A stretch of DNA of 64,000 bases from Camellia lanceoleosa (Eukaryota > Streptophyta > Magnoliopsida > Ericales > Theaceae). Below the pieces are notes generated by a model that was not told the DNA's origin, searched no databases, and was given only the letters and a program-made list of their open reading frames with translations. Shown piece by piece: positions 25,276 through 37,721 of the stretch (the first letter of the stretch is position 1; each line of letters starts with the position of its first letter). Made by a program: the position numbers and the translations under genes. The stretch spans positions 64,354,598 through 64,418,597 of the forward strand of contig CM045758.1 of NCBI GenBank assembly GCA_025200525.1, in the 5' to 3' direction.

Positions 25276-27104
25276 GCATATATCAGTATGGGAAAAAGAT
25301 CTTTTTCTTTCACTTTTTGATCTCTCTATCTCTAAAAGGTAACTTTACCAATTTTCTTCACTATCTCTTTAGTTCTTGTCTAAACACCCCTATACACTCC
25401 GTCCAAATCGTTGGTCTCGCCCTTTGTCATGCTTTGGAGAAAAGTGTAGAACTTCGTAGAGGTGAATATTCTAATTGATTTTCATTTTCACCGTCAAATT
25501 TTGGGTCTTGTTCTTCTCTCCTTCTACTTTTGAGGTAGGGATTTCTTTAACCTCCTGTATGATTCTTAGCCTCTTTATGTGTTCCTTGAAAAGTGTAGTG
25601 ATTTGGGAGTTATTGGTTGATTTAGGGTTTGGTTTTGGAAGTATAAAGAGGATTTTCAAATGGGTTCATGGGGAATGTTATGGAAATGAGTATATTGTTG
25701 TGTTGAAATATTGGAAATTTCTTATTTAAATGTGTTTTGAAAGGAATAAATGTTTTATTGGAAATCATTGGTTTGAAACTAAAAATAAAGGAAAACATTG
25801 ATTTTTTGAAAAGGTAATATGATGTGTTGATGATGGGAGTGAAGTTGGATATGTATTATCACTTATATATTGAGATTATGAAATTATAACTGATGTTGGA
25901 GATTTATCTTTTGTATAGAGATATCTGCTTTGGATTATCGGTGGAGGATAATTTTGATTGTTATAAAAATTGCATGAGGACTAGGTTAATTGAAACCAAC
26001 TACTCATACATCTTGCATTGAACTTTGTTTCATATTTATACATTGAAAATATATCATTTTGAGGAAAATGGGTAAATACCTTGGTGAATCTGGTTGGAGG
26101 GTGTGGTTGTGGTATTATCTATGTAGGCCTGTGTATCCTTGGTGAAAGTCTAAAAATCCGCACGATTAGGTGTCGATCCTTTCGGTTAGAACTTGTAAAA
26201 TGGCTTTAGTAGTGCTTATATAGTCTATTAGCAAACACGTACCTTGAGATTCTTAGTGTTGTGTATCCATTACCCTGTTTTCTAATTTAAAAATTATTGT
26301 TTTATGAATTGATTTATAATCATGGCATTGCATTGTTTTGAAAGAGAAAGTGTAACGTTTTGGTAAATGGCATGCATATGCATTTATCATATGACTTTAT
26401 TAAGCATCATACAATGTGTTAAGGCATTCTGTACTAGGCTTTAGCTCACCCTATGTGGAAACCAACTTTCAGGTGCTGATAGTATACCTTCACCAATGAC
26501 TTAGCTTGAGAGGAGTGTAGAGCTGAAGGCTTATTTGTTTTTCATTTATTGTAAACATCTTTTTGTACAAGCCTCATGTTTTTAATTGTTTTGGGGCCTG
26601 ATCCACTTTTGTTGTAACCAAGTATCGTCTTGGCAAATATGTAGCCATTAAGACATGAACTTATCCAAATTTCTTTTCATTTCCTGTATATCGCCTTGTG
26701 TCACATGCTATAGATTCAGCATCTAGGGTTTTTGAATATATAATGCATGTGGTACATTTTGAAATGTTATCAAATGAATTAATGAAAGAACGAAATTTTA
26801 TTAGTTTCTGCATAACTGATGTATTTTATGGGATTATCTATTGTTGTTATTTGGGGGTGACATACTCTTTTTAAATTAAAGTTGATTAAATCTTATGTTT
26901 ACTCAACTATGTCCAAAGAAATATTAAAAGAATTAGCAATTTTATCCATCTAAAATGATTTAGCTTATAAGATTGATCATGCAAACTAGATTAGTAATTT
27001 CTGACTAAAAATGCCAAGAGAATGATGTTTAAGTGATTTGTGTTCTGCTTTGCTTACTTTTTATTTGATACTTCAATTTAGATTATTTTAATCATTTTTC
27101 TTAT
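25276..27104. other. Unrecognised sequence, possibly a decayed LTR
   Basis: No coding match. The phrase GGCTTTAGCTCACCC near 26438, followed by TTTCAGGTGCTGA, is of a kind often met in plant Ty3 LTRs. I saw no partner LTR. Confidence 0.3.
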
Positions 27105-27338
27105 CTAAGGTCCTTCAACATTTCTATAGAAAAAATTCAACTCAGAGAAATTTTGCTCCAACTCAGAGAAATTTCAATTTTCGCAGAGAAATTTCAAAAT
27201 ATCTCTGTGATCATGCCAGAGAAATTTTAATTTCTCTAAGTCGGGACTGAAATTTCTCTGAGTCAGGTGAAATTTCTCTAAGTTGAGCAAAATTTTTCTA
27301 AATTAAATTTTCTCTGCGAAAATGTTGAGGGACCTTAG
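27105..27338. mobile_element. Small inverted-repeat element (MITE-like)
   Basis: Termini CTAAGGTCCTTCAACATTT and, inverted, CTAAGGTCCCTCAACATTT frame 234 bp. Inside, CTCAGAGAAATTTC-type words recur at least six times in both orientations, so the RNA or single strand could fold into a long hairpin. No convincing target duplication. A partial relative lies beside the gap (22565-22632). Confidence 0.65.
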
Positions 27339-27895
27339 CTAATAAAAAAAACATCATGGACCTCTCCTACTACACAAAGTTGGAGAGGGATGTTTCACTA
27401 ATTTTTCCTAAATTTTATTGTATATTTAAGTAAATTTTAATAGATATATATTTAGAAATAACCTTTTACGAGTACTATCAAATAAAAACTTTCCAAAATC
27501 ATGTTATTTTCATGACATGGTGTTTTAATCCCTCAGGCTACATAAACTCTTCATGAATAATTGGCGCTTTAGAAATAGGTTTATTAACCTCTCAAGCCAC
27601 ATACCTTGGCTCCTAATGAATAATTGATTCTATAAAAATAGGCATATTAACCTTATGAGGCACATTATTTTCATATCTTAATTTTTTATTACCCATTATA
27701 CCTTCTAATTTTTCTTACCAATCTCGAATCTTTTCATCAATTAAGTACATTTGACCTTTAAGTTAATGAATACGGAGATGATGAAATTATTTGAAATCTT
27801 TGCCAATAAAGAGAATTAATTTCTCTTTGTAAGGCTAAAATTTCACGCCCGCACCAATAAATTTCATCCTTACAATGCCAAATCATTTTTTTCAT
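27339..27895. other. Left flank of TE-1, nothing recognised
   Basis: No gene recognised. Its last part joins across the TE-1 insertion to 51982 onward. Confidence 0.4.
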
Positions 27896-28959
27896 ATCAT
27901 TATAGCATGCTTTTTGTGCTCCTTTCGGAAGATGATTAGCCCTATAGTTCGGACTCCCGTGGTTCTAAATCTAATTCCACAAGTGCAATGCGAAATAGAT
28001 AAACACAAATGAGTCTAAATCAGGTAATTCTTTTGGAAAATCGATTTTTGAATCAAAATGCCAAAAATTGATTGTTTTGCTAGATTACAAAGTCGCCACC
28101 TAAATATTTTGAGAAAATTTAGGAAACTTGAGACTCATGCCAAAGGCCACTTATCTGTCATCACCAAAGTATCGGCTCGAGAACTTAAGTAATAAGAGAG
28201 GAAGGTCATAAATTGAGCACCCACTCGGCGATCAAAGATAAAGCCTCTACTAATATGATGTGATTCTTATTTACATTATATGCTCTTATCCCGATTTATT
28301 AGGCTATCTTTACTAGGTGATGCACACAAGTATAGACTAATTTTAAAAATTGGAACATCTGATTTTTATGTTTGTTTTGAAAGGTGTTTTGAATATAGAC
28401 CACTTGAAAAAGGTATTTCATATGCACTTGCACCAAATCATTCCAATCTAAGCACATGGCCTTCATCCACATCCATTTCAAGAGGTATATCATTTAAGTA
28501 CTTAGCCTAATGGAAAATATGCTAGATATGGCGACAATCACCGCATACGATATGGTAAAGCAATAAGCGCTCACCTAATACTCCGAGGCAAGCCAGAAGA
28601 AATAAAATGGTTAGAAACAATGCATGCTCCTAATCAATGCTAGTTGACTAATGCAACACAGGCAAAGATGCAACTACTAGGCCTGGTTACTAGTATGGCA
28701 TGTGGCTTAATTTTTTAGCATGCAATTAAGCATGAAGTCAAAGAAGTAATAAACAACAATGTGATTTAGAATGATGCCTTGAGAGCCTAATGCATACAAG
28801 ACAATGGATGCAATCATGAGAAATGCTAAACGAAATTGTGATGCTCTAAACTATCCATCATAAGCAAATAAATAAAAGGGAGAAAAAGCATTGAGGTTGG
28901 AAGACATCCACGCATTATTATAATTTTGTCCTCTCGCAGGAGGGTCCAAATAAATGCCC

Positions 28960-29295
28960 TAGCAAATTACTACGACTTAGCTAACTATTATAAACCGAAT
29001 AAATTAACTACACTAGCTAATTAGATCAAATTAGCCCTCGCACAAGAGGGTCTGAATAAATGAATTAGCTAAGCTACTTAAGTAATTATTACAACGCCAA
29101 ATTTAATTAACTATTCTAGCTAATTAAATAATTACAACACGAAATCAATTACTTTAACGACTCAGTTACAACGCAAAATTAACTAGCTGCTTCAACTAAT
29201 TAATTACAACACAGACATAATAATACAAAGGACTAACTAAGTAGCTACACTATAGAATTAATTACGCGTAATTAAGTACTCTAACTAATCAGCCT
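28960..29295. repeat. TAGCTAATTA low-complexity module (TE-1 3' LTR)
   Basis: Same module as at 49255-49600: strings of TTAGCTAATTA, ACTAGCTAATT and TTAATTA. Confidence 0.6.
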
Positions 29296-29432
29296 CAAGA
29301 AGTAAGGAATGGTCATGTATGAATGCGGATTCCACCAAAAAATGCTTTTGTTTTGTAGTTAGAAAATTGCACTGTTTTGCCTCAGCCTCTACTCTGTTCT
29401 GCAGGAAAAAGGGACACTGCTTGGCTGAAAAA

Positions 29433-29497
29433 AGGTGGCTGGCTGGCTAGAAGTAGTAGGCGGCCGTACAAAAAAAGTGGGGGTCGGCCACTAGTTT
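29433..29497. repeat. GGCCGGC-like array, downstream position (TE-1 3' LTR)
   Basis: GGCTGGCTGGCT, GGCGGCCG and GGTCGGCC words, downstream of the LTR promoter in minus-strand sense. Degenerate. Confidence 0.5.
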
Positions 29498-30988
29498 GGG
29501 GTACTGCCTTGCTGCAACAGATAACAAACAGAGCACAAACAGAGCATTTTCAGGGGATGTTTGTCCACCCTGTCTTTCTTTATCATCAGACAGATCAAAA
29601 GAGGGATAGGCTCGATTCGTAAGCCATCAATCAGCACAAAGTCATTGCGTGATGACTTATGAGCCAAGGGATACAATTTCAATAAATACACAGTGAAAGA
29701 CCCATGAACCTTCTCCTTATTATGATATTGATCAAGGGAAAAGGTTGACCTTGACTTTTGAACCGTTTTCATCACTAACAAGTATAAAACGACTCAAGAC
29801 TCAATGGGTTCAATTAACGTCTGATTGAACCCAAACCATTTTATTATCTTGCTCCATTTTATTTCCTTTTTTAATATCTCTTTTAATTGCCTTTTCATTT
29901 CTTAAGCCTTTTAGTCCAATAATGAAGATTAAGTCCACTAACGGAAAGAAGTGTCAAACAAAGAGTTGTTTTGGGCATGAGAGAGATGTCATGCCATTGG
30001 TAATGAACCTCTGAAGAGATTAAACCATTAAGCACAACAATCTCTATCTCAAGCTTGAACAAACAATCGATTTGAAACGACTCTCAAAGCAAAGAAGAAG
30101 CCAAGAAATGAGAGAGGTGCAGAGATGATTAGGGGTGAACACAAGTATGGAAAGCGTGAAATAAATGCTATCAACTCAAACAGGTTGGTGTCTAATGCCT
30201 AAAACACCAAACCTATGAGGACCGTTATACTATAAGTATGCTATACAAAGCATAAATGAAACAAACACATAAACGCAGTCCTAAATAAAGCTAAAATAGT
30301 GCTAGAATTGAGGTAAAAGAAGCTAAAAGAGTAAGCTAAAATAATAGAGCAATTAAGCTAGCAAACAAGCCAAAGAAGGGAAAGCTAACCCCTCCATTTT
30401 TGAGACTTCAAAACCACATTTTAAGCCTCTAAAAAACTATGAAAATCAATGGTAAAAAGCTCAAAAAAAGTTGATGTAATGATGGGAAACACAAGGGCAA
30501 AAGCGTGTAATACAAGGTACAAAGAAGGGTGGTTAACCCCTCCACCTTTGGTAGCTTTAAGCCACAAGTTTCAGCCCATAAAAACAGTGTAAAAATAGTC
30601 CAAAAACAACAAGAAAATAGAGGGGGAGAAGTAGTGCAAAGAAGGAAGAAGTTGTACCTCTTGAACACTCTTTGTTTCACAAACCACAAGGCTTTCACTC
30701 TCAAAGGTTGAAATTTGGACTCAATAATCTTAGCAAAGAGAGCTCAAATATTGGTTTAGGAAGTGTTTGGGTAATGTGTGTGTGTTGCAAGATAGAGATA
30801 GAGAGAGAATTTCAAGTTTTGGAGCTTTTGAAATTTTTTGTAACCCAATTTCAAGAGGGCAGGTCATCTATATATAGAAAAACGTGTTACTCCCTCAGAA
30901 ATATCTGTATATAGACAGCTGGTGTAGTGTATGCACCTGTAAGAACAGCTGGCAACAAATATCTGTAAAAATTTGTTTTTTAACACAA

Positions 30989-31125
30989 GTGGCCGGCCGT
31001 ACACTTCTTCTAGCCAACCGTACGCTTGCGGGGACACTTGGCTGGCCAATCCACTCAAAATGGCCTATTTTTTCACAACTAGCCGGCCATACACTATCAG
31101 TGGCCGGCCATCTACTTTAGTGGTA
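30989..31125. repeat. GGCCGGC-like phased array, upstream of TATA (TE-1 3' LTR)
   Basis: Words GGCCGGCC, GCCAACCG, GGCTGGCC, GGCC, GCCGGCC, GGCCGGCC. Start-to-start distances in the last five are about 22, 20, 20 and 20 bp. Confidence 0.75.
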
Positions 31126-31762
31126 GATCATCCACAAAAATTTACTTCTGAGCTTGACTTCAAACGGGTATATCTCCTTCATCCGGACTCAGCTTTAGGT
31201 GATTCTTGAGTCTAAATTGAAGCCCCAGAAGTCTACTTTTCAATGGTGGTGGCCTCATATCTAGATTCTAAGTGTGCAAAGAGATATGCCTATTTTAGTG
31301 AAGGTTGCTCATTTCTATCTTAATGGATTGATGCCCAACCTTTTCCCCAACTAGTTTTCTCCCTCCCCTCCTATTTTCTCCAACTCCAAACCTATAAATA
31401 AGATGTTTTTAAAGATTTTTCAAAGAGTTCACCTCTCTTTCATTTATTTCCACTTTGTCCTTACTCGTTTTACTGAAAAGTGCAATCTTTTAAACGAAAT
31501 GCGAGCCTCGGAATATCGTAGAAACATTTGGAAAAATATTTTGAAAAAGAGGATTTTTAAGGTTTAAAATAGTTTTGGTAAAAAATGGGGTGTGAGGTTA
31601 GGATTAGAGCTTCTTTTTGTTGAAGACACCGAGCGTTTGTACAGAGCTCAAAGTCATGAAATGATGTGAGTGAATGTCAAAGCCCAAAGACGACCCATTT
31701 TGACAAGGTCATAAGACTTGGGCAAATAAACAAAATGCAGATGCAGTTGGTTGAACCCGAGG

Positions 31763-31805
31763 GTTGCCTACGCATCTCTTTGGATTCAAGTCAGCGTAGT
31801 TCAGG
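31763..31805 (-). other. TACGTAGGCAAC-type motif, LTR-proximal copy
   Basis: On the minus strand: ACTACGCTGACTTGAATCC followed by ATGCGTAGGCAACC. A near copy of the motif at 34985-35037. Confidence 0.5.
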
Positions 31806-31967
31806 GGCAGGATGCAAATAATATACAGTGCAATGTAATAATGCAAATGATATACAATGTAAGCAATCTAAGCCACGGCGATCTTACCACACAAATATCA
31901 TAAAGGGATGAAGATGCAAATCAAACTATGTTTTATATAGAAAAGAAGTGGGCATGACCAAGGGCGC

Positions 31968-32397
31968 CTAACATAGGCTAAGTGCCTATACCCTCAATAT
32001 TGGCCTCGGTATTAGCATGTGTGCTTACATATGAGAACCATGTTTTAACATGAAAAGGATGCGAGCACATGCAAAACTATGTGTTTTGCAGAAAGAATAA
32101 AAGTAATTGAGTGGTATGATATAAGAGAGGAATGCTCTGCTCGGGAAAGATATTAATCCTACATACTGAATGCAACAAAACAAAGTACGATGCAGTGGAT
32201 GCAATGGCTGAAGTGAATAAGGCGCGCGGCCAAGCCACATTTTACCTAGAAAAGGTATGGACACAAACTAGACCACGTCTAACACAGAATAGGTGTTGGT
32301 ACCCTCAATCACGGCCTCCAACGCAACATGGTAACTTACACAAGACAGAACCATGTTCCAACAAGGGAATGGTATGAGCACATGCCAAACTAAGCTT
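31968..32397. repeat. About 310-bp imperfect direct repeat in TE-1 3' UTR
   Basis: Segments 31968-32085 and 32280-32397 share TACCCTCAAT, GGCCTC, GAACCATGTT and GAGCACATGC words in the same order. Confidence 0.5.
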
Positions 32398-32465
32398 TAA
32401 CATGGAAAGGATGCAGGCAATAAAATGGATGTAATGAACAATGTACTAGATGAATATGATGACAT

Positions 32466-32693
32466 ACTCCAACCATGCTGAAATCGTGAGAGGAAGAAGA
32501 ACAAATTCCAAACCTATTTGAAATCGTGTGAGGAAGGGAACACTCAAACCATGCTAAAATCATGAGAGGAGCTCTTGAGAAAACCACTCAGGGTCGTGTT
32601 CCTGCATGCCTTGAGATAAATTCCAAACACGCTGAAATCGTGTGAGGAAAGGAATACTCAAACCGTGCTGAAATCGTGAGAAGAGGTCCTGAG
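32466..32693. repeat. Tandem repeat block 1 in TE-1 3' UTR
   Basis: At least five copies of a GCTGAAATCGTGAGAGGA word, alternating with AAATTCCAAAC and ACTCAAACC links. Confidence 0.7.
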
Positions 32694-32870
32694 ATGATAC
32701 GACGGATGCAAAGAGTATGATAAGTTTGTGCGATAGATGCACAATGTATGATGAGATGGTGCAATAGATGCTTAAAAGATGACAATGATTGTGTGACAGA
32801 TGCACGAAGGTGATGTAATTGTGAAATAGATGCACAAAGGTGATGGTAGTATCACGTGAATGATGCTCAA
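32694..32870. repeat. Tandem repeat block 2 in TE-1 3' UTR
   Basis: About five copies of a 30-36 bp unit built on GTGCGATAGATGCACAA and GATGAT. Confidence 0.65.
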
Positions 32871-34216
32871 GAAAACATAGCGGCACTTTAGAAAGTACCT
32901 CATGGGGTGAGTGGCAATGAACCGCTCTACTCTGATAGGAATCTCCCTCTTGTGTTCTTCAAACTCTTATCTTCAACTCACAGTTCAAAGGGATAACATT
33001 TGCATGTAGAAGCCACGGATGTCACTTTTTTTCTTGATCATATTCACAACTTTCCCTATTCTCCAACAGGGTGACAGACTAGGTTGGTTCACTATCCAGA
33101 ATTGAGGTGCATACACGCTACCTCAACCTATGGGGCTGCCATACAGATTTCAAGCCGAGGATACACCCCTGGGTATTTAAACCAGACTTTAGTCTCCGAA
33201 ATTCCAAACCTTTGTGTTCTAGGCATCGTCATTCGAACTCTAGTTTCCACTATCGCAGTTGGTCTCATAGGAACTCATTGAAACACAACCAAGACGCATT
33301 TGGTGGAGAATAGTGCTTAGGGAGAGTACTTTTGATTGCCATTCTAGCTTGAAGCAAGCTTGAGCTTGAGATCAGGGTACACTCATACTTTGGAGAAATG
33401 ACAAGGTCTGAGAAGGCGCATTCGGAATGCAAACTCAGAAAATGCTAAAGTTGAAACAAACTCAGATGCTTCAATTTTCCCTCGTTTTCTTTTGCTTTAT
33501 AGTCCGGAACCTATGTAGCTTCAGATAGGTTCTTGTTCTATTGCTCTCTCTTTTGACCTGGGTTAGACCATTTAGTTTATGAAAGAAGGAATTCTATTTT
33601 GCACATCATGGTGGGAATGACACGGCACTTTGAGCAAAACAAAATGATTTATTTTGAATTGAAACCAAGAATGAATTCTTAACTAGGTATTGAGCCTGCG
33701 ACTGACCACAGTACACCACGACTCAACAAAGGAAAAACAAAGGAAAAACAAAGTAAAATAACCTAAACACATCTATTTACACTCAAAACGACTTGAACAA
33801 CTCAAAACAAGAATCAAATGAACAAAAACAACAGACACAACACTTAGATGTTTGATTTCCATCGGCAACAGACCTCTTGGTTCACGAGAAGCCCACTGCT
33901 TCTCCAAGTATTATTCCACCCTTTCTCATTTTGTGATTCTCACATCACTTTGGCACTCAATCTCTTTTTCTCTAAAAATCCCTTTCCTTACTTTTTCTCT
34001 CAACGCACATCTCTCTATTCTTTAATCTCTCTTATTTTTATCTCTTCCTAGGTGTGGTTGATGGCTAAGTTGAAAGTTATGGGCTCTTGCCCCTAGTAAT
34101 CTTCTAGATTCTCCTTCTTTGCTCACAACTAGTGAGCTTTCCCTTGAGGGGACGTGGTGCAAGCTGGATGTGTAGCATTTTGTAGCGACATTGGTTGATG
34201 ATGCCTTTGGTTTAAC

Positions 34217-34504
34217 TTGACCAAGATGAGCTACAACATGACCCGACAATCGGGCATTCAGTTGATTGGCCTTACGCACAACATGTGCTACTTCCCCTTC
34301 CAGTTTAGACGCCAATTTGGACATGATCAGACCCATCCAGATGAGGAGGTAGAATACCCGGCTTCATTTCCAGTTCTCGTTTCATACTTGGCTCAATACT
34401 TCGTTGCTTGGAGGATGAGAAAGCCTTTGGCCCCTGTTGTTAGCTTTAGTTGCGCCCTTCTTGGCGGGTGTGCATTGATAATGGGGAAAAGACAGAAAAC
34501 CTGA
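34217..34504 (+). pseudogene. Possible plant-mobile-domain fragment
   Basis: A 95-residue plus-strand reading contains YFPFQFRRQFGHDQ followed by an FP..VSYLAQYFVAWR segment. That resembles the RRQFGFDQ core and following helix of the plant mobile domain (PMD, aminotransferase-like), a domain often carried by plant transposons. It is antisense to TE-1 and sits in its 3' UTR. No start or full domain is visible. It could equally be chance similarity. Confidence 0.3.
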
Positions 34505-34984
34505 CTCAACTATGCCCCTAGTTCATCATTTTGACCATTTTTTGTTTTGTGTTTTTGGTTTTCTGCTAAAATAATTTTGACCAACATCAAAGTTAGATTA
34601 ACATGCTTGTTCGACTTTTTGCTTTGAAATCATGTAAGTCAGGCTATGAGCATTGAAAATTTTCCTTTTGGGGGTCCAAGATATGGTTCGATTTTGGAAT
34701 TATGGAATAATTTTCAAGAAAATTAGTCAACTTCATGAAAAGTCCTCAAAAATTATTTTTGCAAATGGCCTCTTGACCAGCGTGGAGTTAACTCTTGAGA
34801 TGCGACCTCGAATCTGAACTTGATTTGTCTTGCAATTTGAATCTTGTAACGGAATAAGACAATCGAATTTTGAATGAAGATGAGCCAATTGGGCATGGAT
34901 AGGATAGCCGAGTTGAATAAGGATAAGTCAATCAACAAGAATGAGACAAGCAGGTTGAAAATAGTTGGGGCCGAACTTCAAGAT

Positions 34985-35037
34985 GAAGTTGCCTACGTAC
35001 CCCAAAGATGGGAATCAGGCCTTACGTAGTTCCGAGG
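34985..35037 (-). other. TACGTAGGCAAC-type motif, LTR-distal copy
   Basis: Minus strand: GGAACTACGTAAGGCCTGAT, then GGGGTACGTAGGCAAC. This string is familiar from the region before the 3' LTR of Tat-type elements. Its role is not known to me. Confidence 0.5.
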
Positions 35038-35701
35038 TAAAGTGTACTCGGGTATTAACTCTCTCCTTTTACGCTCTAACTTTTGCCAAGGTTGCCCTTC
35101 TGGGTTTTTGGAGACACCCATTTTGACCGCCCTCAAGACTTGGGCGCTTGATTTCTTACTTGGTGATGAAAGTTATGCGATGCAAGGTTCAATTTCTTCG
35201 GCAATAAGAGCTTCAAATCCCAACCTTACACCCCATTTTTGGACCAAAACTATTTTGACCAAAGTGATTTTAAACCTTAAAACCCTCTCTTTCAAAATAG
35301 TTTTTGAAAAAGCTCCTCTGATGTTAGAGGCTGCATTTAGTTAAATGTTGTGCTTTTCGATAAACCGAGCAAGGACAAAGTGGAAATGAATGAAAGAAAG
35401 GTGAAATATTTGAAAAATATTTCAAAAACACCTTATTTAGAGGTTTGGAGTTGAAGAAAATAGGAGAGGAAGGAAGAAAACTAGTTGAGGAGAAGTTAGG
35501 CATCAATCCGGGTAGGACTGAAATTGAGCAGTCTTCACTAAAATAGGCATATCTTTTTGTACACTTAGAATTTTGATGTCAGACTGCCACCATTGGAAAG
35601 AAGACTTCTCGGGCTTCAATTTAGGCTCAAGAATGACCTAAAAGGAGTTTAGATGAAGGAGATATTCCCATTTGAAGTTGGGCCCAAAAAGCAGATTTTT
35701 C

Positions 35702-35860
35702 TGGCTGGCCAGAGGTGGAGGTTGCTGGCCATGAATGGGCTTTGCCAGCCATGTGCCGGCCATGAATGGCCTTTTCCAGCCACCTGCCGTCCAAGAGTGA
35801 TCCTTTCCGGCCAATAATGGACCTGTGCCGGCCATCAATGATCCCTTGCCGGCCATTGGT
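35702..35860. repeat. GGCCGGC-like phased array, upstream of TATA (TE-2)
   Basis: Eight or so GGCC/GCC/GTCC words with start-to-start distances of about 21, 10, 21, 10, 20, 21 and 21 bp. Typical unit: GGCCATCAATGATCCCTTGCC. About 100 bp upstream of the TATA-like sequence. Confidence 0.8.
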
Positions 35861-37721
35861 GCAAAAAGGTGGTTTTCTGCAAAAAAAATTTCTCCATCTG
35901 TTTGCACAAAGTTCCAGCTGTCCCATATGGATATTTTCGACCTGAAGCCATGTATTTCTACATATAGAGGTCATTCTCTATTGTTTTCAAGGTTGAAAAA
36001 ATTTTAGGAGGCTCTCTCTCTACAATCCTCTCTCTCTCTAGACTTCTCTTTCTCTTGAGCTTTTGTGCTTAGAAGCTTGCATACTTCAAACTTTAACCTA
36101 TCAACCCTTAACCAAAGTGGTTCATCTTTGGGTTGAGATTGCTTGAAGCTCTCTTGGAACTCCTTAAGGTGGTTTTGACTTGTATTTGTGCCTAAAAGTG
36201 TGCTTGGCTTCAAGAGGTATAACCTTTACCCTTTAAGTTTGTTTTTTTCATACTTGTTTTTGCCATCTTTCTGTAATTTTTTTGGGGTGGTTTTGAACTG
36301 TGAAAACCTTTATTTTTGTGGGTTAAAAGTGTTGGTTTAAGGCCATTTCATGTTAGGGGGTGGTTCACCCTTCTCGCTCCTTTGTTTTTAAAGCTTTTGT
36401 GCCTTTATTCATCATTTTGAAACCAACTTTTTTGGCATTTTTACCACTGATTTTCAGAGACTAAAAATGTTATTTTGAGGTTCCAAAAATAGAGGGGTTG
36501 GTCACCCCTCTTCATGTTTGTTTACTAGTTCAAAAGCTCCATGTTTTGGCTTGTTGTCTTAGCTTCTTTTGTTTTCATTTCTAGCATATTTTCCAATTGA
36601 TTTTAGGCTGTAAAAACTCTGTGTTTTTGGCTGAAACTTAGGTCCTAAGGCCATTAAAGGTTGAGGGGTTGATAGCCCTTCTTTGTACCTTGTTATGGAG
36701 ACCTTTGCCTTTGTGTTTCCCACCCTTGCATCATCATTTTCAGAGCTTTTAAACACTGATTTTTAGAGCTATTTCAGTGACTAAAAACATGTTTTGAAGT
36801 CCAAAATAGGAGGGGTTAGCCTCCCCTCCTTGTGTCTTGTTTGCATGTCTAGATAGCTTTGTGTGTTAGCATGTTTTTCTAGCATAACTTAGCTTTTGTC
36901 CAGTATGTTTTTGCCACTGTTTTGACTTGCTTTGGCTCTGTTTTGGGCTGGTTGATTTATTTAAGGTTTGTATTGCATAATTGTAGAGTTAATTCCTTTA
37001 CTAGCTTGGTGTTTTAAAGCTTTGAGCATCATTATATTGATTTGAATGCAAGTTATAGTGACATTTGCATGTAATTTCAGCATATATAGCTCTGTCATAT
37101 TCTCATTGCTTCACTCTTTCAATTGCTTTTGAGAGTTGTTTCAAGTTTGGGATCTTTTAAGCTTGAGATAGAGTTAGGTGCTTAATGGTTTCAATCCTCT
37201 TTTGAAGGTTTCTACTAATCAAAGGCATGACCTCTCTCTTGCCTTACATCATCCCTTGGTTGACATTTCTTTCTCTTTAGAAGACTCTCACCTTAATCAA
37301 TTAAAGAATGAGTTGGTAACTTAAAATGAGTAAACAAAAGTGATAAGTAAAACTGTAGCAAGATAAGCATATTGTGTTGCATTGCATGTGTTCAATCGGA
37401 CGTTATATTGAACACAAGGAAGATTGGAGCATTTCATACTCAAAGTGATGAAATGAGCCAATCTCATTGGTCTCCATTGCCCTTGATCACACATGATAGG
37501 GTGGTGGTTTTGAGTTGTGTTTTTGCATACAATGAAATTGTACTCCTTGGTTCTTTGGCCATCATGTATTGAAAATGCTTGGTTGGGAGTTTTGGATCCA
37601 AGTGACCCACTCCTTTGAGGTTTTGAGATGATAAGGAGAGGCACAGTACAAATAAACCCTTGGGAAAACCTTCATTTTGCTCTGTTTGTGCTCTGTTGCA
37701 GTGTGGTGACTCAGAGCATCA

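Larger units (their letters stand above)
27901..31642 (-). mobile_element. TE-1 3' LTR
   Basis: Homologous to 48204-51976. Its outer end reads (minus strand) GCATGCTATA, where the terminal CA has become TA. At the inner end about 95 bp, including TGTAGACACC, are missing compared with the 5' LTR. The usual polypurine tract is also not visible, so a small deletion removed the LTR/UTR junction. TATA-like sequence near 30868-30882 on the minus strand. Confidence 0.85.
31643..35108 (-). other. TE-1 3' UTR, main part
   Basis: Non-coding region between the pol remnants and the 3' LTR; it continues at 43728-43899 beyond the TE-2 insertion. It carries several tandem-repeat blocks and two TACGTAGGCAAC-type motifs. 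A long hypervariable 3' UTR with tandem repeats is known for Ogre/Tat elements. Its last five bases (35104-35108, GTTTT) are the left half of the TE-2 target duplication. Confidence 0.7.

Noticed and set aside
32466..32870. CRISPR-like or satellite array
   Set aside because: Units are imperfect, lack unique uniform spacers and lie in the 3' UTR of a plant retrotransposon. They are ordinary UTR tandem repeats.
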